Assembly (NCBI GenBank): GCA_012932865.1
Contig: SAXG01000073.1
Span: forward strand, 62,001-126,000
Direction of reading: 5' to 3'
Length of the DNA stretch: 64,000 nt
DNA from: Amylostereum areolatum
Taxonomy: Eukaryota; Basidiomycota; Agaricomycetes; Russulales; Stereaceae
In this document: in pieces, positions 13,045 to 24,870 of the stretch
Layout of the letters: each line of letters starts with the position of its first letter
Position numbering within the stretch: the first letter of the stretch is position 1
Notes under the pieces: model-generated
What the model saw: the letters and a program-made list of their open reading frames with translations, nothing else
The model's database searches: none
Told to the model about the DNA's origin: nothing
Position numbers and translations under genes: made by a program

Positions 13045-14448
13045 ATGTCCAACCCCCCGAATTCTTTTGACGAGTTTGACGCAGATACACTGGCCGCCAT
13101 GGACCGTCCAAGTTCACCCCTCGAGCCCTCAGAACCGGAGGATTCACCGCCACCTTCTCACAAGCGCGCTCGTACACACCCTAATAGTGAGGATGAGGGC
13201 GAGGGCGAGCCAGACACTCCGACGCATGCAGCATCCCCCTCCAGAGGCAGCTCGGGATCGCGACACCCATCCAGCGGCTCTGACTCCGTTGGCAATATTT
13301 TAGAATTCATTCGTCGGGAGGGACGTGCAAAACATATGCGTCCAGAGCATGTCAAGATGGCGGAGATGTTTGCAGCGGTGCGTCATCTTCCCTCCGAGTT
13401 ACCAACTCATGTCATTGATAGCGACACCATGTCAGGACTCTGCCGCCGTCAAGCTGGTCAAGCTTTACCTGCAGAATATCGAGATCACGAATCAATTGTC
13501 GAAGATTGTTCTCTCTATGCCCGTCTATACGGTTTCGACTGCTTTGACTGTGTGTCCGCCTTTCCCTCTCTCAACTGCATTATTCTGACGTCCCTACTCA
13601 GACAAACATCAAGGACTACGGGTCCTCAGCCATGCTTATGTCCAGCATATTGAACTACATTATAGATCCCGTCAAGCATGTCTGTGTACGTCCGCCCCTT
13701 CTCCCATTTCCATGCACTGTCCGGCTGAGATTAGTATTCATGCAGGCTGTCCTGAAGCATATGCGCTTTGACCTGCCCCCGAACATCGAGCGGATTCCGT
13801 CAGACTGGAGCAAGGTTACCCACGTCGTGCAGCATGAGCTAACACAAATTCGTGCCAGCTTCAAGAAGCTTGTGAGTTTTTCACGCCTATACGTGCAAAT
13901 GGACATTGACCTCAGGCTACCTCCTTCAGATCGGCAAGAGTCTTGAAGGCCCACCTGCAGAGCACACCGACATATTTACTCTGACCCAGCAGATTGCGGC
14001 AAAGGCGGGAGTGACTGTCACCATCCCGCTTTGCTGCCGCATCGCTCTCATTGTATGTATCTTTCGATCCCTTATGTTTCAGAGACTAAGCATCCAACAA
14101 TTCATTCTATCAGCGCCGCGTCCATGAGCTTGACTCAGGTATCCGTTTCTGGCACCGTGTCAACGGCCGTCTTACAACTCTCCATGCACAATCAAACGGA
14201 GACAAAAATCGTCTTGTTCGGTACGTTGTATCCTTTCCGATCGTGATTTGCCCGTTGCTGACATCAATCATTACCCCCCCAGCGCGTACAAAAGACTGCT
14301 CGAACTTGATATAAAAACCCATGGAGGGAATCAGGACACCCTTGAGCTCTTCCCCGCCGAGGACATCTTGAACGAGCAGCAGTCTCAGGTTGTCTCTGCT
14401 GGCGAGACTGACAGTGGCAATGGTGTTGATGCGGTGACCGAAGAATAA
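13045..14448 (+). CDS. Partner protein of the transposase-like gene, function unknown
   Basis: Divergent from the transposase-like gene, with 298 bp between the two starts. The start MSNPPNSFDEFDADTLAAMD is followed by an acidic, Ser/Pro-rich stretch with a basic patch HKRARTH, then a helical core. Exons join in frame: MAEMFAA|DSAAVKLVKLYLQNIEI, MPVYT|TNIKDYGSSAML, NYIIDPVKH, then VLKHMRFDLPPNIERIPSDW, FTLTQQIAAKAGVTVTIPL, RIRFWHRVNGRL-like, and RAYKRLLELDIKTHGG. The protein ends AVTEE. The signature 'TLTQ..AAKAGV....L' then 'FW..V..RL' then 'A(Y/F)...LE.D' is one I associate with genes next to the [12 protein letters not shown] transposon protein in other Agaricomycetes. A role in DNA binding or transposition is inference. 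An upstream in-frame ATG at 12970 is possible but less likely. Confidence 0.65.
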
Positions 14449-15567
14449 TTAGTGCTGGTGTGCGTCATGTTTGATACAATAGGATACAATGGGCCCGAGG
14501 CCACAAATTCCACTATTTCTCCCGTTTCGAATATCTCATTGATAATACGGTGCATAATATAAGGAATTTCTCTTATATGGGTTCTACCCAGAACGGCACG
14601 CTGTCCCGATGAGCAGAGCAAGCCTGCTGCTGTGTGAGGTGGCAGACAAAGTCAACAAGGCTGCGACGGTCAGAGCCATGTTATCCCCCAGCCCTCAGAC
14701 ACCTGGTCACCCACGCTGTCCCCACGCAGACCTGGTACCACAGTGGCCCCATTACTGCATAGATGTGGTGGCCACTGCGTCGCCAGCTGGCTCCAGGTGG
14801 CCGGGCCAGCTGGACCGGGTGAACGTACCACGTCAGACCCACGTGGTGGCCGACGCGCGGTGTAGCGATATCCAAGAGTCCTAGCACTCAACTAGCAAAA
14901 TACTATTCCCTACGAGACATTATATGCTCTGACGGACGCGAGAGCACGAAGAGTCCGCTTTGTGGGGCCAATTCTCGCGAGAAATACAACATACGATGCC
15001 ACTTGAAGGTTGAACGTTGACAGAAGAGGAGAAATAAAAGAGCAACTTGGTTTGTGGACCACATCCGACCGACGGCCGGCCGGCCACGATGGTCTCCTCG
15101 GCAACTCGCGAGACGACACATCCTTCAACTTCAAGAACTTGACCTCTTCTCCTCACTACGTTTTGCAACCGCTTTTTTCGCTGTCAGATTGTCCCCATTG
15201 ACATGGTTATATTCTCATCGTCATTTTCTCATCTCAGTGGCGAGACTTGGAGCCATGCAAAATCTCGGGAAGTCGGGAAAGTGCCGGCGAGTACTGAATA
15301 AAACCCCGGGCTGTGTCACTGCCTCCCGCCCCCCACGACCCCCACAGCCTACAGGTTCTGCTCGACGATTTCTCCTCGAATCCTTGAAAGGCCTGCCACT
15401 GCCAACTCGCAGGACAATGGCGTACCTGGATATAAGGATCCTCGGAGTCGTAACTCGTGAAGGTACGCCTGCACCCTTCGTACTTCACGTTCCGTGACTG
15501 ACCGAAGAAACTTGGTACAGTGTTACTTGGCGCGCACACACACACGATCGGAGAGGGAAGCAGCGAC
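14449..15567. other. No gene recognised
   Basis: Probably 3' flank of the partner gene and the transposon border. A GC-rich stretch at about 14740-14860 contains clustered CCAGCTGG and GGTGGCC inverted motifs, but no matching repeat was found on the far side of the gene pair. Confidence 0.4.
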
Positions 15568-16780
15568 ATGAATTCTGCAGGTTAGTAGCTTTACTTCGTA
15601 CCACGCCGACGCCGACGCCACTGCGCCTAGACGACCACGATTCTGCGATTCTGCAAGAGCTCCTCCAATATATTGCTCTCACTTGTGAAGATGAACAAGG
15701 CGATACGGCAGACGCGGCTCCCCCACATACCCCCGTCACACACAAGCCCTCTACAATCCTCGGCCCCATCTCCCACCTCCCCGTCGAAACCCTCCAATAC
15801 ATATTCTCCCTCGTCCTCGACGCCGTTCTCTTCGAGTCAAACAGATCCCACCACCCCGCCCTGTGCACGATTCTCAGCGTCTGCCACCATTGGCGGTGCG
15901 TCGCCCAAGCCTACCCCGCGCTGTGGACGCGCTGCCCGCGCTCGAGGAGCTCCGCTTCGAGAACCAGTTCCACGTCGTCGTCCCCGTCGACTTTTGGTTC
16001 TCCACCGACGAGGCCGACAGCGCGCACTGCCCCGCTGTCACCCTCGGCTGCCTCCGCGTCTTTGTCCTCGACACCGTTCCCGCCGTGGTCGTCGACCTCC
16101 TCCAGTCGCTGCACTACCCGCCCTCGGCCTCCGTCGCGCTCCGCTGCGCCTACGACCCCGACACCGCGCTCCCCACCCTGTACGGCGCCGCACTCGCACA
16201 GCACGCGCAGGGCCCCCATGCCCTCGACACGATCGCGTTCACGTACGAGCGCGCGTACGAGCCCCCGCCCGAGCCCAGATGGTCCGAGCGCAGGTTCGTC
16301 CTCCCCGCCCCCCGCGAAGACGGCCACTGCAACACGCTCGCCGTCCGTGTCGCGTCTGCGGCCGCCCCCGGCAGCGTCTCCCTCGCCTTGCGCCTGCCCC
16401 TCGCCCTCGTCCGCCGCGCGGTCCACATCAAGGTCTTGAAGTTCTTCCGCGCTGCGCTCGAGAACGTGCACACGCTGGAGTTTGCCCACGCGCTCGCGCG
16501 CTTGCCCGATCTCTGGCGGTGGCTTGCGCGGGGGTGGACGAGGCTGCGGGTGCTTCGGAGCGTGGGGAGCGCGGGGGAGGGGCTGGCCATGTTCTTGAAG
16601 GAGGAGAGCCGGGCGGGGATGACGTCGCTCCAAGGCTTGCAGAAGGTCGAGTTTGTCGAGCTGGCGGCCGACGTCGACGTAGGGATGGACGGGGTCGCGG
16701 AGCCGCTGCATAAAGTGGAATGGGAGGGAATGGACGAGCTGCACTCGTGGTATCTAACACTCGATACTCCAATCTTTTGA
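15568..16780 (+). pseudogene. F-box protein gene, frame-broken and internally shortened
   Basis: A 13-nt first exon (15568-15580) is spliced to an exon starting at 15631. This encodes an F-box: ISHLPVETLQYIFSLVLDAV, then LCTILSVCHHWRCVAQAYPA and LWT. F-box domains bind Skp1 in SCF ubiquitin ligases. Right after LWT (about 15930) the frame turns to Ser/Pro/Arg-rich nonsense. The sensible C-terminal part continues in another frame, from PALEELRFENQFHVVVPVDF to the stop at 16780, with leucine-rich-type segments such as LDTVPAVVVDLLQSL and VHIKVLKFFRAALENVHTLE. The 51- and 54-nt GT-AG options here keep the same frame, so they do not repair it. The part normally lying between the F-box and the repeats is also missing. 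Either an internal deletion with frameshift or an assembly error explains this. Confidence 0.65.
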
Positions 16781-19092
16781 TGCCCGTTCCATCGCCTTGA
16801 GCTTTTGTCGTATCGGAATTTCAGTCCTCGAAAAATGTGTGCGCTCTTGAACCATTTTATCTCAGAAAGTAATCCACTGCATACGGCCATATCAAGTCGA
16901 CGTACGGCTATGGTCGTACACGGAGAGATAGTTCAAACATGGATGGTCATAGATGTTCTGAAGTTCTCATAGACGGCAGCAGCAAATCAAGGGCTGCGTA
17001 CACTACATCAGGCCACGTTCAACGACAAGTGACATGGGTAGGAATACTCTCAGATGTCATCATGCATCTCCCGGAGATATCGACCAGAGGGAGAGGCGAT
17101 TGTCGATTCACGCGTAGTACGGTCGGCCGCGAGCGCGTGCGACGGCGTGCACGGCTCCACCAGCATTAAGTACGACTGGGAGGCTCGTCTCCGGCCGCTT
17201 TGACGCTGCCCGCTCACCCCATCAGCCGTCGACGCGCAACAAATCAGCGGAGCAAAAGGCTTACCACGGCTTTCCGTTCCCTTCTGCCAGTCTCTAGGCG
17301 GGGGTGAACCGGGGCAGTGTATCGGACTCGGTGCGTGTCATAGGTACTCGCGTGTCGCGGACGCAGCTTCGGACGTCGACAGCGTTGCTGAACCGAGGTG
17401 AGAACGACCGTTACCCGCAGAAGAAGCCTAGGGCCGCGCCCAAGCGACACTTACGAAGAATATCATTGTTTCCCTCGACCTTGAGCTTGAGCTTGAGCCC
17501 CGACGGTGACTGCGCCGAGCCGCCAACCCTTGTCCTTCGTCAAGTCTCATATGCATCAGCGCTGACGCTACTTAACCCCACCCGCTCGAGCCGTCAGCCT
17601 CTATCAAACCAAAAACAATCCACGAAGTCGCCGCTCACGGAATCCCAATCCCGGGGAAGGTGCAGTGGGCGGCGGCAATGAACCGGAGCATTGGAGCGGG
17701 GGGATGAGTCGAGACTCCGGGCCTTTGGGAGCTAACGGCTCTGCCGTTCGAAGCGAGCGCGGTCGTGAGTAGAGTCGTGCGCACAAAGCCCCAGAGGAGC
17801 TGGAACAGACACGCACGACGATGGACGGTGTGTCCTGGGTCGACGTCCGAGACAAGTCGCGCCAAGTGTGGCACTGCCTGTCCGAGTCAGCCACCCACAC
17901 GAGAGAAGACGCAGCCACAGCACGCACGGCCCTTCACAGCGAGGGGAACTGCCCGACCGCCCGCGACGTCAGCCGTGTTCGAACGAACAAAAAACGGGCG
18001 GGGAGGGGGGAAGGAGGAAGGAGAGACGCACTCCGACCTTCGCACGCGCGGGGGGCCAGACCGGCGCGGACGACGTCGACTGTGTATGTCCGAAAGTCCG
18101 ACAAGGGCCATCAACAGACGGTACGACGGACGGGAGGATTTCGAGGCGGGTGGACCGGCCGTGCTTACCAGGACGCGCGTGGACGTCGCACGCGACGCTC
18201 GTCGCTTTTCGCGCTGGCGGAAGCAGATGCGCGTGTGCCGGTCAGTCCGACGCTCACGCTCAGCCCAGAATGTGACGCACCCAGTTCGAGAGCCCGCTGG
18301 TAGGCGTCGTACACTGTCGTCCCAGCGTGCGCCCGTCAGGACGACGTCGTCCAGAAGAAGAAAACACCCAGCAGGACGCACATTGCGTGTACGCCTTGAG
18401 TGCCGTCCTTCCTCATTGGAATCGTGAAAGGCCGCTCCCATTCTCCAGGGGCGCGGTCGAGGATCCTGACTCGGATGCGGATGCGCGCAGTGAGTGGAGG
18501 GTTTCCGATTGTGGCGGGAAGGGTCGGCGTGGTTTGAGGGAAGGCGGAGAGACGTTCGATCAGCACATGTATATATCTTGCGACAAGTCGAGCAAACACG
18601 CACCAATGAGCTCATCCGCCTCCAGTCATATGTGTTGCACGCGCTGTTGAGTCTGTTCGCACAGACGAGCGTCGGGGGCACTCCAGGGTAGCATTGTGAG
18701 GCTGAGTGAGTCTAGGTGCCGTCGTACAGCCAGTGTGATATGCGGGCCTATAGTCAACCACTCTTTACCCACAGGTCCTCAACTCTGATTGTCCGCCCGG
18801 CGAAACTCATTGTCCCGCCTCTCGTCCATCCGTACACAGAACAACGATCCTCCGGGCCATGGATACACCGTGAGAAGACTGCATGGGCGAAAACAAGACG
18901 GAGAGACCAAACGAAGCGCCAGATGGAGATCAAGGGAACACGAGCCCTGGCAAAGGAAAGAGAGCATGAGATGGCGAAAACAACAAGGTAGAAGTTTGCA
19001 ACGGACAACAAGTTAGAAGTTAGAACAAGAGCAAAGTCGCAAGCGCCCCGCGGCCCGCCCGAGCCGCCACTTCTTTGCTCGTCAGTCCTCTC

Positions 19093-19135
19093 CTTGTCCT
19101 CGTCCTCGTCCTCGTCCTCGTCCTCATCCTCGTCG
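19093..19135. repeat. CTCGTC microsatellite
   Basis: Tandem imperfect CTCGTC units. On the minus strand the tract would read as alternating Asp-Glu, which explains the acidic open frame there. Confidence 0.8.
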
Positions 19136-19326
19136 ACGACTCGACATTGACAATGACCCCTCCCGTCTGCTCTCACCGTCGCCACCACCATCGACGCTCT
19201 ACGCGCCTGTAGGCCGCCATCAACAACAAAGTATGCGCTTTGACTCTACACAAGGCGTTGCCACCAAGCTCCGCGTTGTGCGCGGCTTCGTTCGGCGCCT
19301 CTCTCTGTGCGTATTGTTCGCTCCCC

Positions 19327-19334
19327 ATATAAAA
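19327..19334 (+). promoter_or_regulatory. TATA box of the gene starting at 19396
   Basis: ATATAAAA lies 62 bases before the chosen ATG. A start site about 30 bases downstream would leave a short 5' leader. Confidence 0.55.
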
Positions 19335-19395
19335 CCCCTTCCAACACGCTCCCTCTCCTCCCCAACACAACAACCACGCACTCTTCCTCAAGAAA

Positions 19396-20575
19396 ATGAC
19401 ATTTGCCCCACAGACTCCCTGCCCGACCGTTCTCCCCGCGCTACCAGCCCACCTCCTACCGTACCGCTACCAACATCTGCGCCCAACGCCTCGCGCGCGG
19501 GCGTGGCGTCGAAAGTACGCGTGTCCCACTCTTATTTCTTCATTTCATGTTTGCCGACCGGATCTCGTTCACTGGCAGGTTCAGACATCACAGTTCGTCC
19601 TTGCGCTCGGTGATCACCGCCGCGGACGTCGACCGAGGTGCGTTCGTGTGCCTCTTTTCTTTCTTTCTTCATCTATATAAAAGGACGGGAAGCTGACGAC
19701 GCGGCCGGCAGAAAATGAAAAGGTGTCGGAATCGTGCGCTGGTACGTCTGTTCTCTTCTCTCTCCGTTTTGTCACGGCTGACGAGGAGGTCTAGCTGTGA
19801 ACGACAAGCGCGCCGTCGTCGACCAATGTACGTCCCTCATCCTTCTCCGCAATGCTGAACCCCACTCACACCGCGACACCAGTCCGCTCTTTCGCGCTGG
19901 AGATCCTCGACGAGAGCGCTGACGGTCGTACGTATTCTCCCCTCCCCACCGTCCACCGCGTAACTGATTGGCATTCAACCATACCCGCACAGTGGGACCC
20001 GAGGTCGAAGACGGCTTCGAACAACGTGCGCGCCTCTCTCCCCCTGTCTTCGCACCGTTTCTCACAATCTATGGCCGCTGTCCTCCAGTCTACAGCGAGT
20101 CCACCCAAATCCTCCATTCCAGTCCGTGTCAAATCCATTCCAGTCCTCCCTTCCTCGATTATCCAAACCAGACCTACTGACCATGTTCTGACCCTACCAC
20201 CAGTCGATACTGTTGTCGCCCACATATCCCGTCTCTCCTCCTCCTCTTCCGCATCCGGTACGCCTAGCCTCCCGATATACCTCCGTCTCTCCTCACCCTC
20301 CTCCCAGCCGCCTACCAACACACCGCCAAGGTGATCGACGAGGACATCGAGCATCGTAAGCCCACCTTCTCCCCTTCCCATTTCCCCTCGCCCCGTCCCG
20401 CCTGACAAAACCCACATTAAAAACGACAGTCACCGACATCTTCAACGAACGTATGTCTCCTTCTTCCCTTCTTTTCCCTCCCTTCTTCCCGCTAACGCTC
20501 TTTCTGCTTTTGCAATCAGTGTCCAGACTCATCTCCTCATCCTCCCCCTCCGACTCGGACGCGGAGGACGACTGA
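19396..20575 (+). CDS. Small protein of eleven short exons, family unknown
   Basis: Eleven exons join in frame to about 176 aa: 19396-19514, 19579-19637, 19712-19741, 19795-19827, 19883-19927, 19993-20025, 20089-20121, 20204-20257, 20308-20355, 20430-20450 and 20520-20575. Nine of the ten introns are phase 1, and exons of 21-59 nt dominate. The N-terminus is Pro/Arg-rich. The rest is a helical, acidic region: SVITAADVDRENEKVSES, NDKRAVVDQFRSFALEILDE, LDTVVAHISRL-like, AAYQHTAKVIDEDIEHLTD. It ends LISSSSPSDSDAEDD. This suggests a coiled-coil or scaffold protein without signal peptide or membrane segment. The 33-nt exon at 20089 has a weak donor and is the least certain. I do not recognise the family. 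Confidence 0.6.
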
Positions 20576-21519
20576 CAAAACCCGTTAACCATCCCTTCCC
20601 GCCCTGGCCTATGCTTCTCCTTCCCCTCGCTTCTGGCTACGAACAACAATCGACCGGCCGGTAACGTCCAGCAACAAACCTGACAGGCCGTCCACATATG
20701 GCTCCTCCCCCGCTCCCGGCGCAGAGCATCCCTCTCTGGAATCTGGCCATCCCGCCGTCGCTGCGCATCTTATCCTGCATCCCTCAACGTGCTCGCGCGC
20801 ACCCTGGGTACACTCGACGCTGGCTCGTCGTGTATCCACAAGCGAAGCGCTAGCACGCCAGTCCTTGGTGGCAGGTCGATGCGCCAGATGTGACCTTATA
20901 CAGACGCGGTGGGGACTACATTCCACCATCCCCGAGGACCGGCTCACCACCTATCGAACTCGCACCGTGTTGCATGCGGCCGTTCAACGTTCAACCTTCC
21001 CGCTGTACTTCCCCTCCGGCCGTATCTACAGTGCATGCATGTAGCCCCCCATGATCGCTGCAAACAATCGCATGTGTTTTTCTGTCCCTACACTAGGAGC
21101 ACGGGAAGGAATTGTAAGTATGAGTAGGGGAAGGTGGCTTAGAACGCGAGAGCTGTCGAAGTGATCGACGGCTCGAGGACTGTACTGGGCGAGGGCGGCG
21201 GCGGCGGCGGCGGCGGCGAATGGTCGATGGTTCCAGAGGCGGGGACGATGTAGTCTGGGCCTGGGAGCAAAGTTGAAGGAGAATCGGTCTCCGTTGCTGA
21301 CCTGTGCAGAAGATGATTGTTTTGTATTTAGAGAACAACTAAGTCGCAGAGGTTCTGCGATGCGAGAACAGAGCCAGAGCGTGCCTGAGTTTGCACTTGC
21401 GAGCGCGCGGCGGACCGCGTCAGCTCTTAAGATCTCAACGTCAACGTCGATCGCCACCACGGATTCTACCAGAATCTCACAGAAAGAGCCTCCTTCGACC
21501 CCAACATACTTACGGAAGC
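20576..21519. other. No gene recognised; upstream region of DUF6535 copy A
   Basis: There is a GGC repeat near 21190-21222 but no gene-like structure. The proximal part is the presumed promoter of the DUF6535 gene that starts at 21520. Confidence 0.45.
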
Positions 21520-24038
21520 ATGAATACGGGTGGGCCACCCGTACTTCTTTCACAAAATTCCCTGTTAAACTTCAATGTGTTCGCAGACCAACCGTCGCAT
21601 CGATCACCGGACGGGACCCAAGGTAAGAGATCCGTTCATCTTTTCGATCCTGCTCGCTCATGGCCATGAACTATCTTGTAGACAGGGTTTATAACGACCC
21701 CGCCGACAGGTTCTGGGCATTGTATTTGGCTGATGCGGACAAAAGGGATACGGAGATGACGGAGAATATGAAGGGGGACACGGACGGCATCCTCATATTC
21801 GTACGTGTCTCTGCTCACTGCTGAATATTGGGGAAGCGTCGCTCACTTATTCTCCTCGTACAGACGGGTCTTTTCGCTGCGACTGTCGCGGCTTTCATCA
21901 TCGAATTTTACAAGACGCTCAACGCGGACTCCGGCGACGACACCGTCGCCGTCCTCTCCGGTATCTCCAACCAAATTTCCGCGATCTCAAACGGCACGCG
22001 AGGCCCTCCCACGTCTCCCAATCCCTTCCGCGCCCCCGCCGCGTCCGTCCGCATCAATTCCCTCTGGTTTATCAGTCTCTTCCTTAGCGTGTACGTCACA
22101 CTCGCATCCACCCTCGTCCAGCAATGGTGCCGGCGGTACCTCCGCGCTGCCCGCCACCGCGGTCCCCCTCACAAGCGAGGCCCCGTCCACGTCGTCGTTT
22201 CCAAGGCAATGAAGCAATTCCACGTTGAGCACGTCGTCGAGATCATCATCGCACTCCTCCACCTCTCCGTCTTCCTCTTCCTCGGCGGACTCTTGGACTT
22301 TCTGTTCGTGATAAACCCGAGCGTGGCCCACGCGTTCATCCCCTTCCTCGCCGCCGGCGCGATCGCGTACTTTGGGCTGACCGTGCTTCCGTTCTTTTTC
22401 CCCTCGTCGCCGTACGACACCCCCCTCACGCATGTTGTTCGTCTCTTCCTCGCTGGATCCTGTCTTTTGATGTCCGTAACTCTGTCGATGGCAAAACGCA
22501 TCGAAATCCTGGTTCTTCCCGTGCTTTTACGGTATTTCTCCTCTCTCAAACCCTCTCAGCTCCTCAAAAAGTGGGCATCTCGGGCGGAGCAGCTTGCACC
22601 CAGTTTATATCGCTCGCGAAAGCGCGTTCTGAAGCAGCTAGGAAGTGCCCCATCTGAAGAGGATATCCTTTACTCGCTCCACATGACTCTCAAAGTCCTC
22701 GATGAGCAAGCGGAAATCGAAGAGTTCTTTGCAGGATTGCCCGGCTTCCTTCGAAGCCGGTTGGTTGAGGGTATGGCACTTCAAATAGCGGTATATCTAA
22801 TTCAGAAGCAAAACATTGTGAAAACCATGGAGGGACTCATGCAGAGTTCTACCCGTCGCTCGTTTCCGGAATCGAAAGCGACACGTCGTGTCGAGACTAT
22901 ACTTGGCGCACTGCAGAGCATTCTTCCTTGTGTTATGACATCGGCGGAAGCCCTTGATAGTCTACGCAATACGGAGGACGAACGTAGATCAATTGCATCC
23001 CTAAGCGGAGTATTCATGGGATATTCTATGCACATGCGTACTAAACAGGATGTGTTAGCCACTGTGCGTCGCATAGGCGCGTATGTTCGGCTCAAAGATA
23101 CTGTAATGTCAAGGATTCTGTCCAATGACAGTATAGGTTCAGACCCCCTTCGTGAACAATATGTGGAAAACGTTATGTATGGTATCGAAACATCGTACCC
23201 TGGTGTTACGCTTTCTGACCTTTCTCTAAAAACAGCCATCCGACGGGAAAAATGTCTCGCGAACATCAATGCTTACCTTCATGCGATAACACTGGCACTA
23301 AATATGGATCGCACCCTTTATGCCGAAGTCGTTTCACAGACATTGGACCAGCTTTACTCTTCCCTCACTAGCGCTTACCACGCAGAGGATGGACGCCTAT
23401 CACAACGACAAGTGGATACATTTGCAAGTAATTGGCAGGTCATTCAACGGTCTCAGGAATACCAAAGTCGCAAGGCTGTTCAGCAGGATGCAAATGCTAG
23501 CAAACTATTTCGGATCCTGCGTGCTTGTGCTAGACTCATTCTCCCCCTCGCCACCCCTCCAAACCCACTGGTCACACGACTTCCTCCTTCTACGGACTCC
23601 GAAGAACAATACCTCGAAGGCGATGATGGCCACAAGTTGCAACCGGCCACAGTTGCTCGTCCTCCAGATACGTATGCTGTGTATCCAGATGGATACGCCG
23701 CCCTGCCAGTGTCTGAGCCGACTCGCAAGCAGACCTCAAAAATAATGAAAGGGAGTTCGGATGCGAACGACCACATCGGAGAAGTTGGCGCTTTCGTGGA
23801 TGAATCGATGAAGGAAACCTCAAACGTGGAGAACGACGCGGCGGTCGAAGATGGATGTCGCCGCTCGGATGAGCAAGACGGTGAGTGACATCAAAGAGCT
23901 TGCGGTCCGGAATTTGCTGACGCATTCGCAGGATATGACTCAGGACAAAAAGTGGATGAGCGTGGACGTCTTGGACGTCTTGGAAATGGCGGCGGAGAGG
24001 TTGAAGTGGTCGTCGTTTCTCGCGAAGGCGACAACTGA
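21520..24038 (+). CDS. DUF6535 membrane protein, copy A
   Basis: Five exons: 21520-21529, 21587-21622, 21682-21800, 21864-23880 and 23932-24038, giving 762 aa. The first coding exon is only 10 nt. The DUF6535 hallmark DPADRFWALYLADADKRDT and MKGDTDGILIF|TGLFAATVAAF is followed by membrane segments: AAFIIEFYK, SLWFISLFLSVYVTLASTLV, VVEIIIALLHLSVFLFLGGL and IAYFGLTVLPFFFPSSPYDT. A conserved LDEQAEIEEFFAGLPGF lies at about residue 300. The remainder is a long cytosolic-type helical region, and the last exon ends GEVEVVVVSREGDN. DUF6535 is a basidiomycete-expanded family of unknown function. The gene looks intact. Its 3' end faces a convergent repeated module. Copies B and D are close paralogs. 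Confidence 0.85.
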
Positions 24039-24147
24039 GCTGTACGGGATTATCAGGATAGCATTGCCCACAAGGAAATCATGTGTACAACATACGAGCG
24101 AATGTAAAGCGCCTTCTGCTTCCTCCACTCACCAGAACCGCCCGATA

Positions 24148-24870
24148 TTATCCAACCCGTTCTCTGGCCGCTTGGCAGGCCAATGGCATCGAAACGTTTT
24201 CGAACCAACGGCGCTCGGGAGCAAATTTCTGGTACGCTAAGGTTGGCGTTAGCGTGATGGGAAAAGACACTCGTTGGAAGGGCCAGGAAACGAAAAGATG
24301 GGATTAGAGGGGAGGTGAGAACCCGGAGAGAACAGGGGGAAAGAGAACAGTATAAATGGCACGCAAACATGGAAATCATACCTAGCATGGCTTGGCCGTA
24401 TCGGCGTGGAGCTCTTCGAGAGCGGGGAGCGGGACTCCGAGCGCATGAGCTGGTGCGCATGGGACCTGCATATAGCCACTGAAGTTTGATCCAATCCGAG
24501 AATGTTGACGTGCGGACGAGACAACTGCGCACCTCGTTGACACGAATCAACAGTCCGCGTCTAGGTGAGAGCGCGTTTGTTCAGGGAGGTGGGAGTTTCG
24601 CGCACGCTCGGGCGAAGGATAAGGGGCGTCGAGGAGGCGGAAAGGTCGATGAGCTGGCAAGACGGTGGAAAGCGACGTCTGGTACATTACGTAGGGTTAG
24701 GGTTAGCGTGCGGCCAAGGAACATTGGACAGACGATATCGAAGATGACAACGAGCGGGTCGGGGTGTGGGGGCGGACGAGGGAAAAGAGTGAGGTCACGT
24801 CTGAGTGCAGAAATGAGAAGCATGCCTGAGTGCGTTGGGCCGTGGTGGTGGCAAGAGCGAAAAGCTCGAT
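24148..24870 (-). other. Convergent repeated module behind copy A (possible spliced transcript)
   Basis: Read on the minus strand, this stretch repeats the order seen behind copies B and D. It has an exon-like end CCACCACGGCCCAACGCACT, a C/T-rich stretch ending in tandem CTAACCC (24692-24706) and an AG, a further exon-like block ending GTCAACGAG|GTGCGC, then CCAAGCCATGCTAG|GTATGA. A last block reads KFAPERRWFENVSM and stops at 24148. Frames are conserved only in part and carry stops, so a non-coding or decaying transcript is as likely as a protein. The end lies 110 bp from the stop of DUF6535 A. Confidence 0.45.

Larger units (their letters stand above)
16781..19395. other. No gene recognised; simple repeat near the end
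   Basis: Long overlapping frames occur on both strands in this GC-rich stretch (for example - 17887-18681), but they contain no recognisable domain. A CTCGTC-type hexamer tract lies at about 19093-19135. Confidence 0.35.

Noticed and set aside
14740..14860. Right terminal repeat of the transposon that carries 8189-14448
   Set aside because: The GC-rich palindromic words here have no convincing inverted partner on the left side at 7-8.2 kb, so the element ends stay undefined.
15911..16744. 277-codon minus-strand frame opposite the F-box gene
   Set aside because: A shadow of the GC-rich coding strand. The plus strand holds the recognisable F-box and leucine-rich segments.
17887..18681. 264-codon minus-strand frame as a gene
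   Set aside because: Arg/Pro/Ser-rich composition typical of an open frame in GC-rich non-coding sequence, with no domain and a competing open frame on the other strand.
18754..19191. Acidic Asp/Glu-repeat protein on the minus strand
   Set aside because: It is the translation of the CTCGTC microsatellite and lacks any other coding sign.
24692..24706. Interstitial telomere repeat marking a chromosome-end fusion
   Set aside because: Only two or three TTAGGG units, and the same motif recurs in the same place of each duplicated module next to splice-like acceptors. A branch-site reading fits better.
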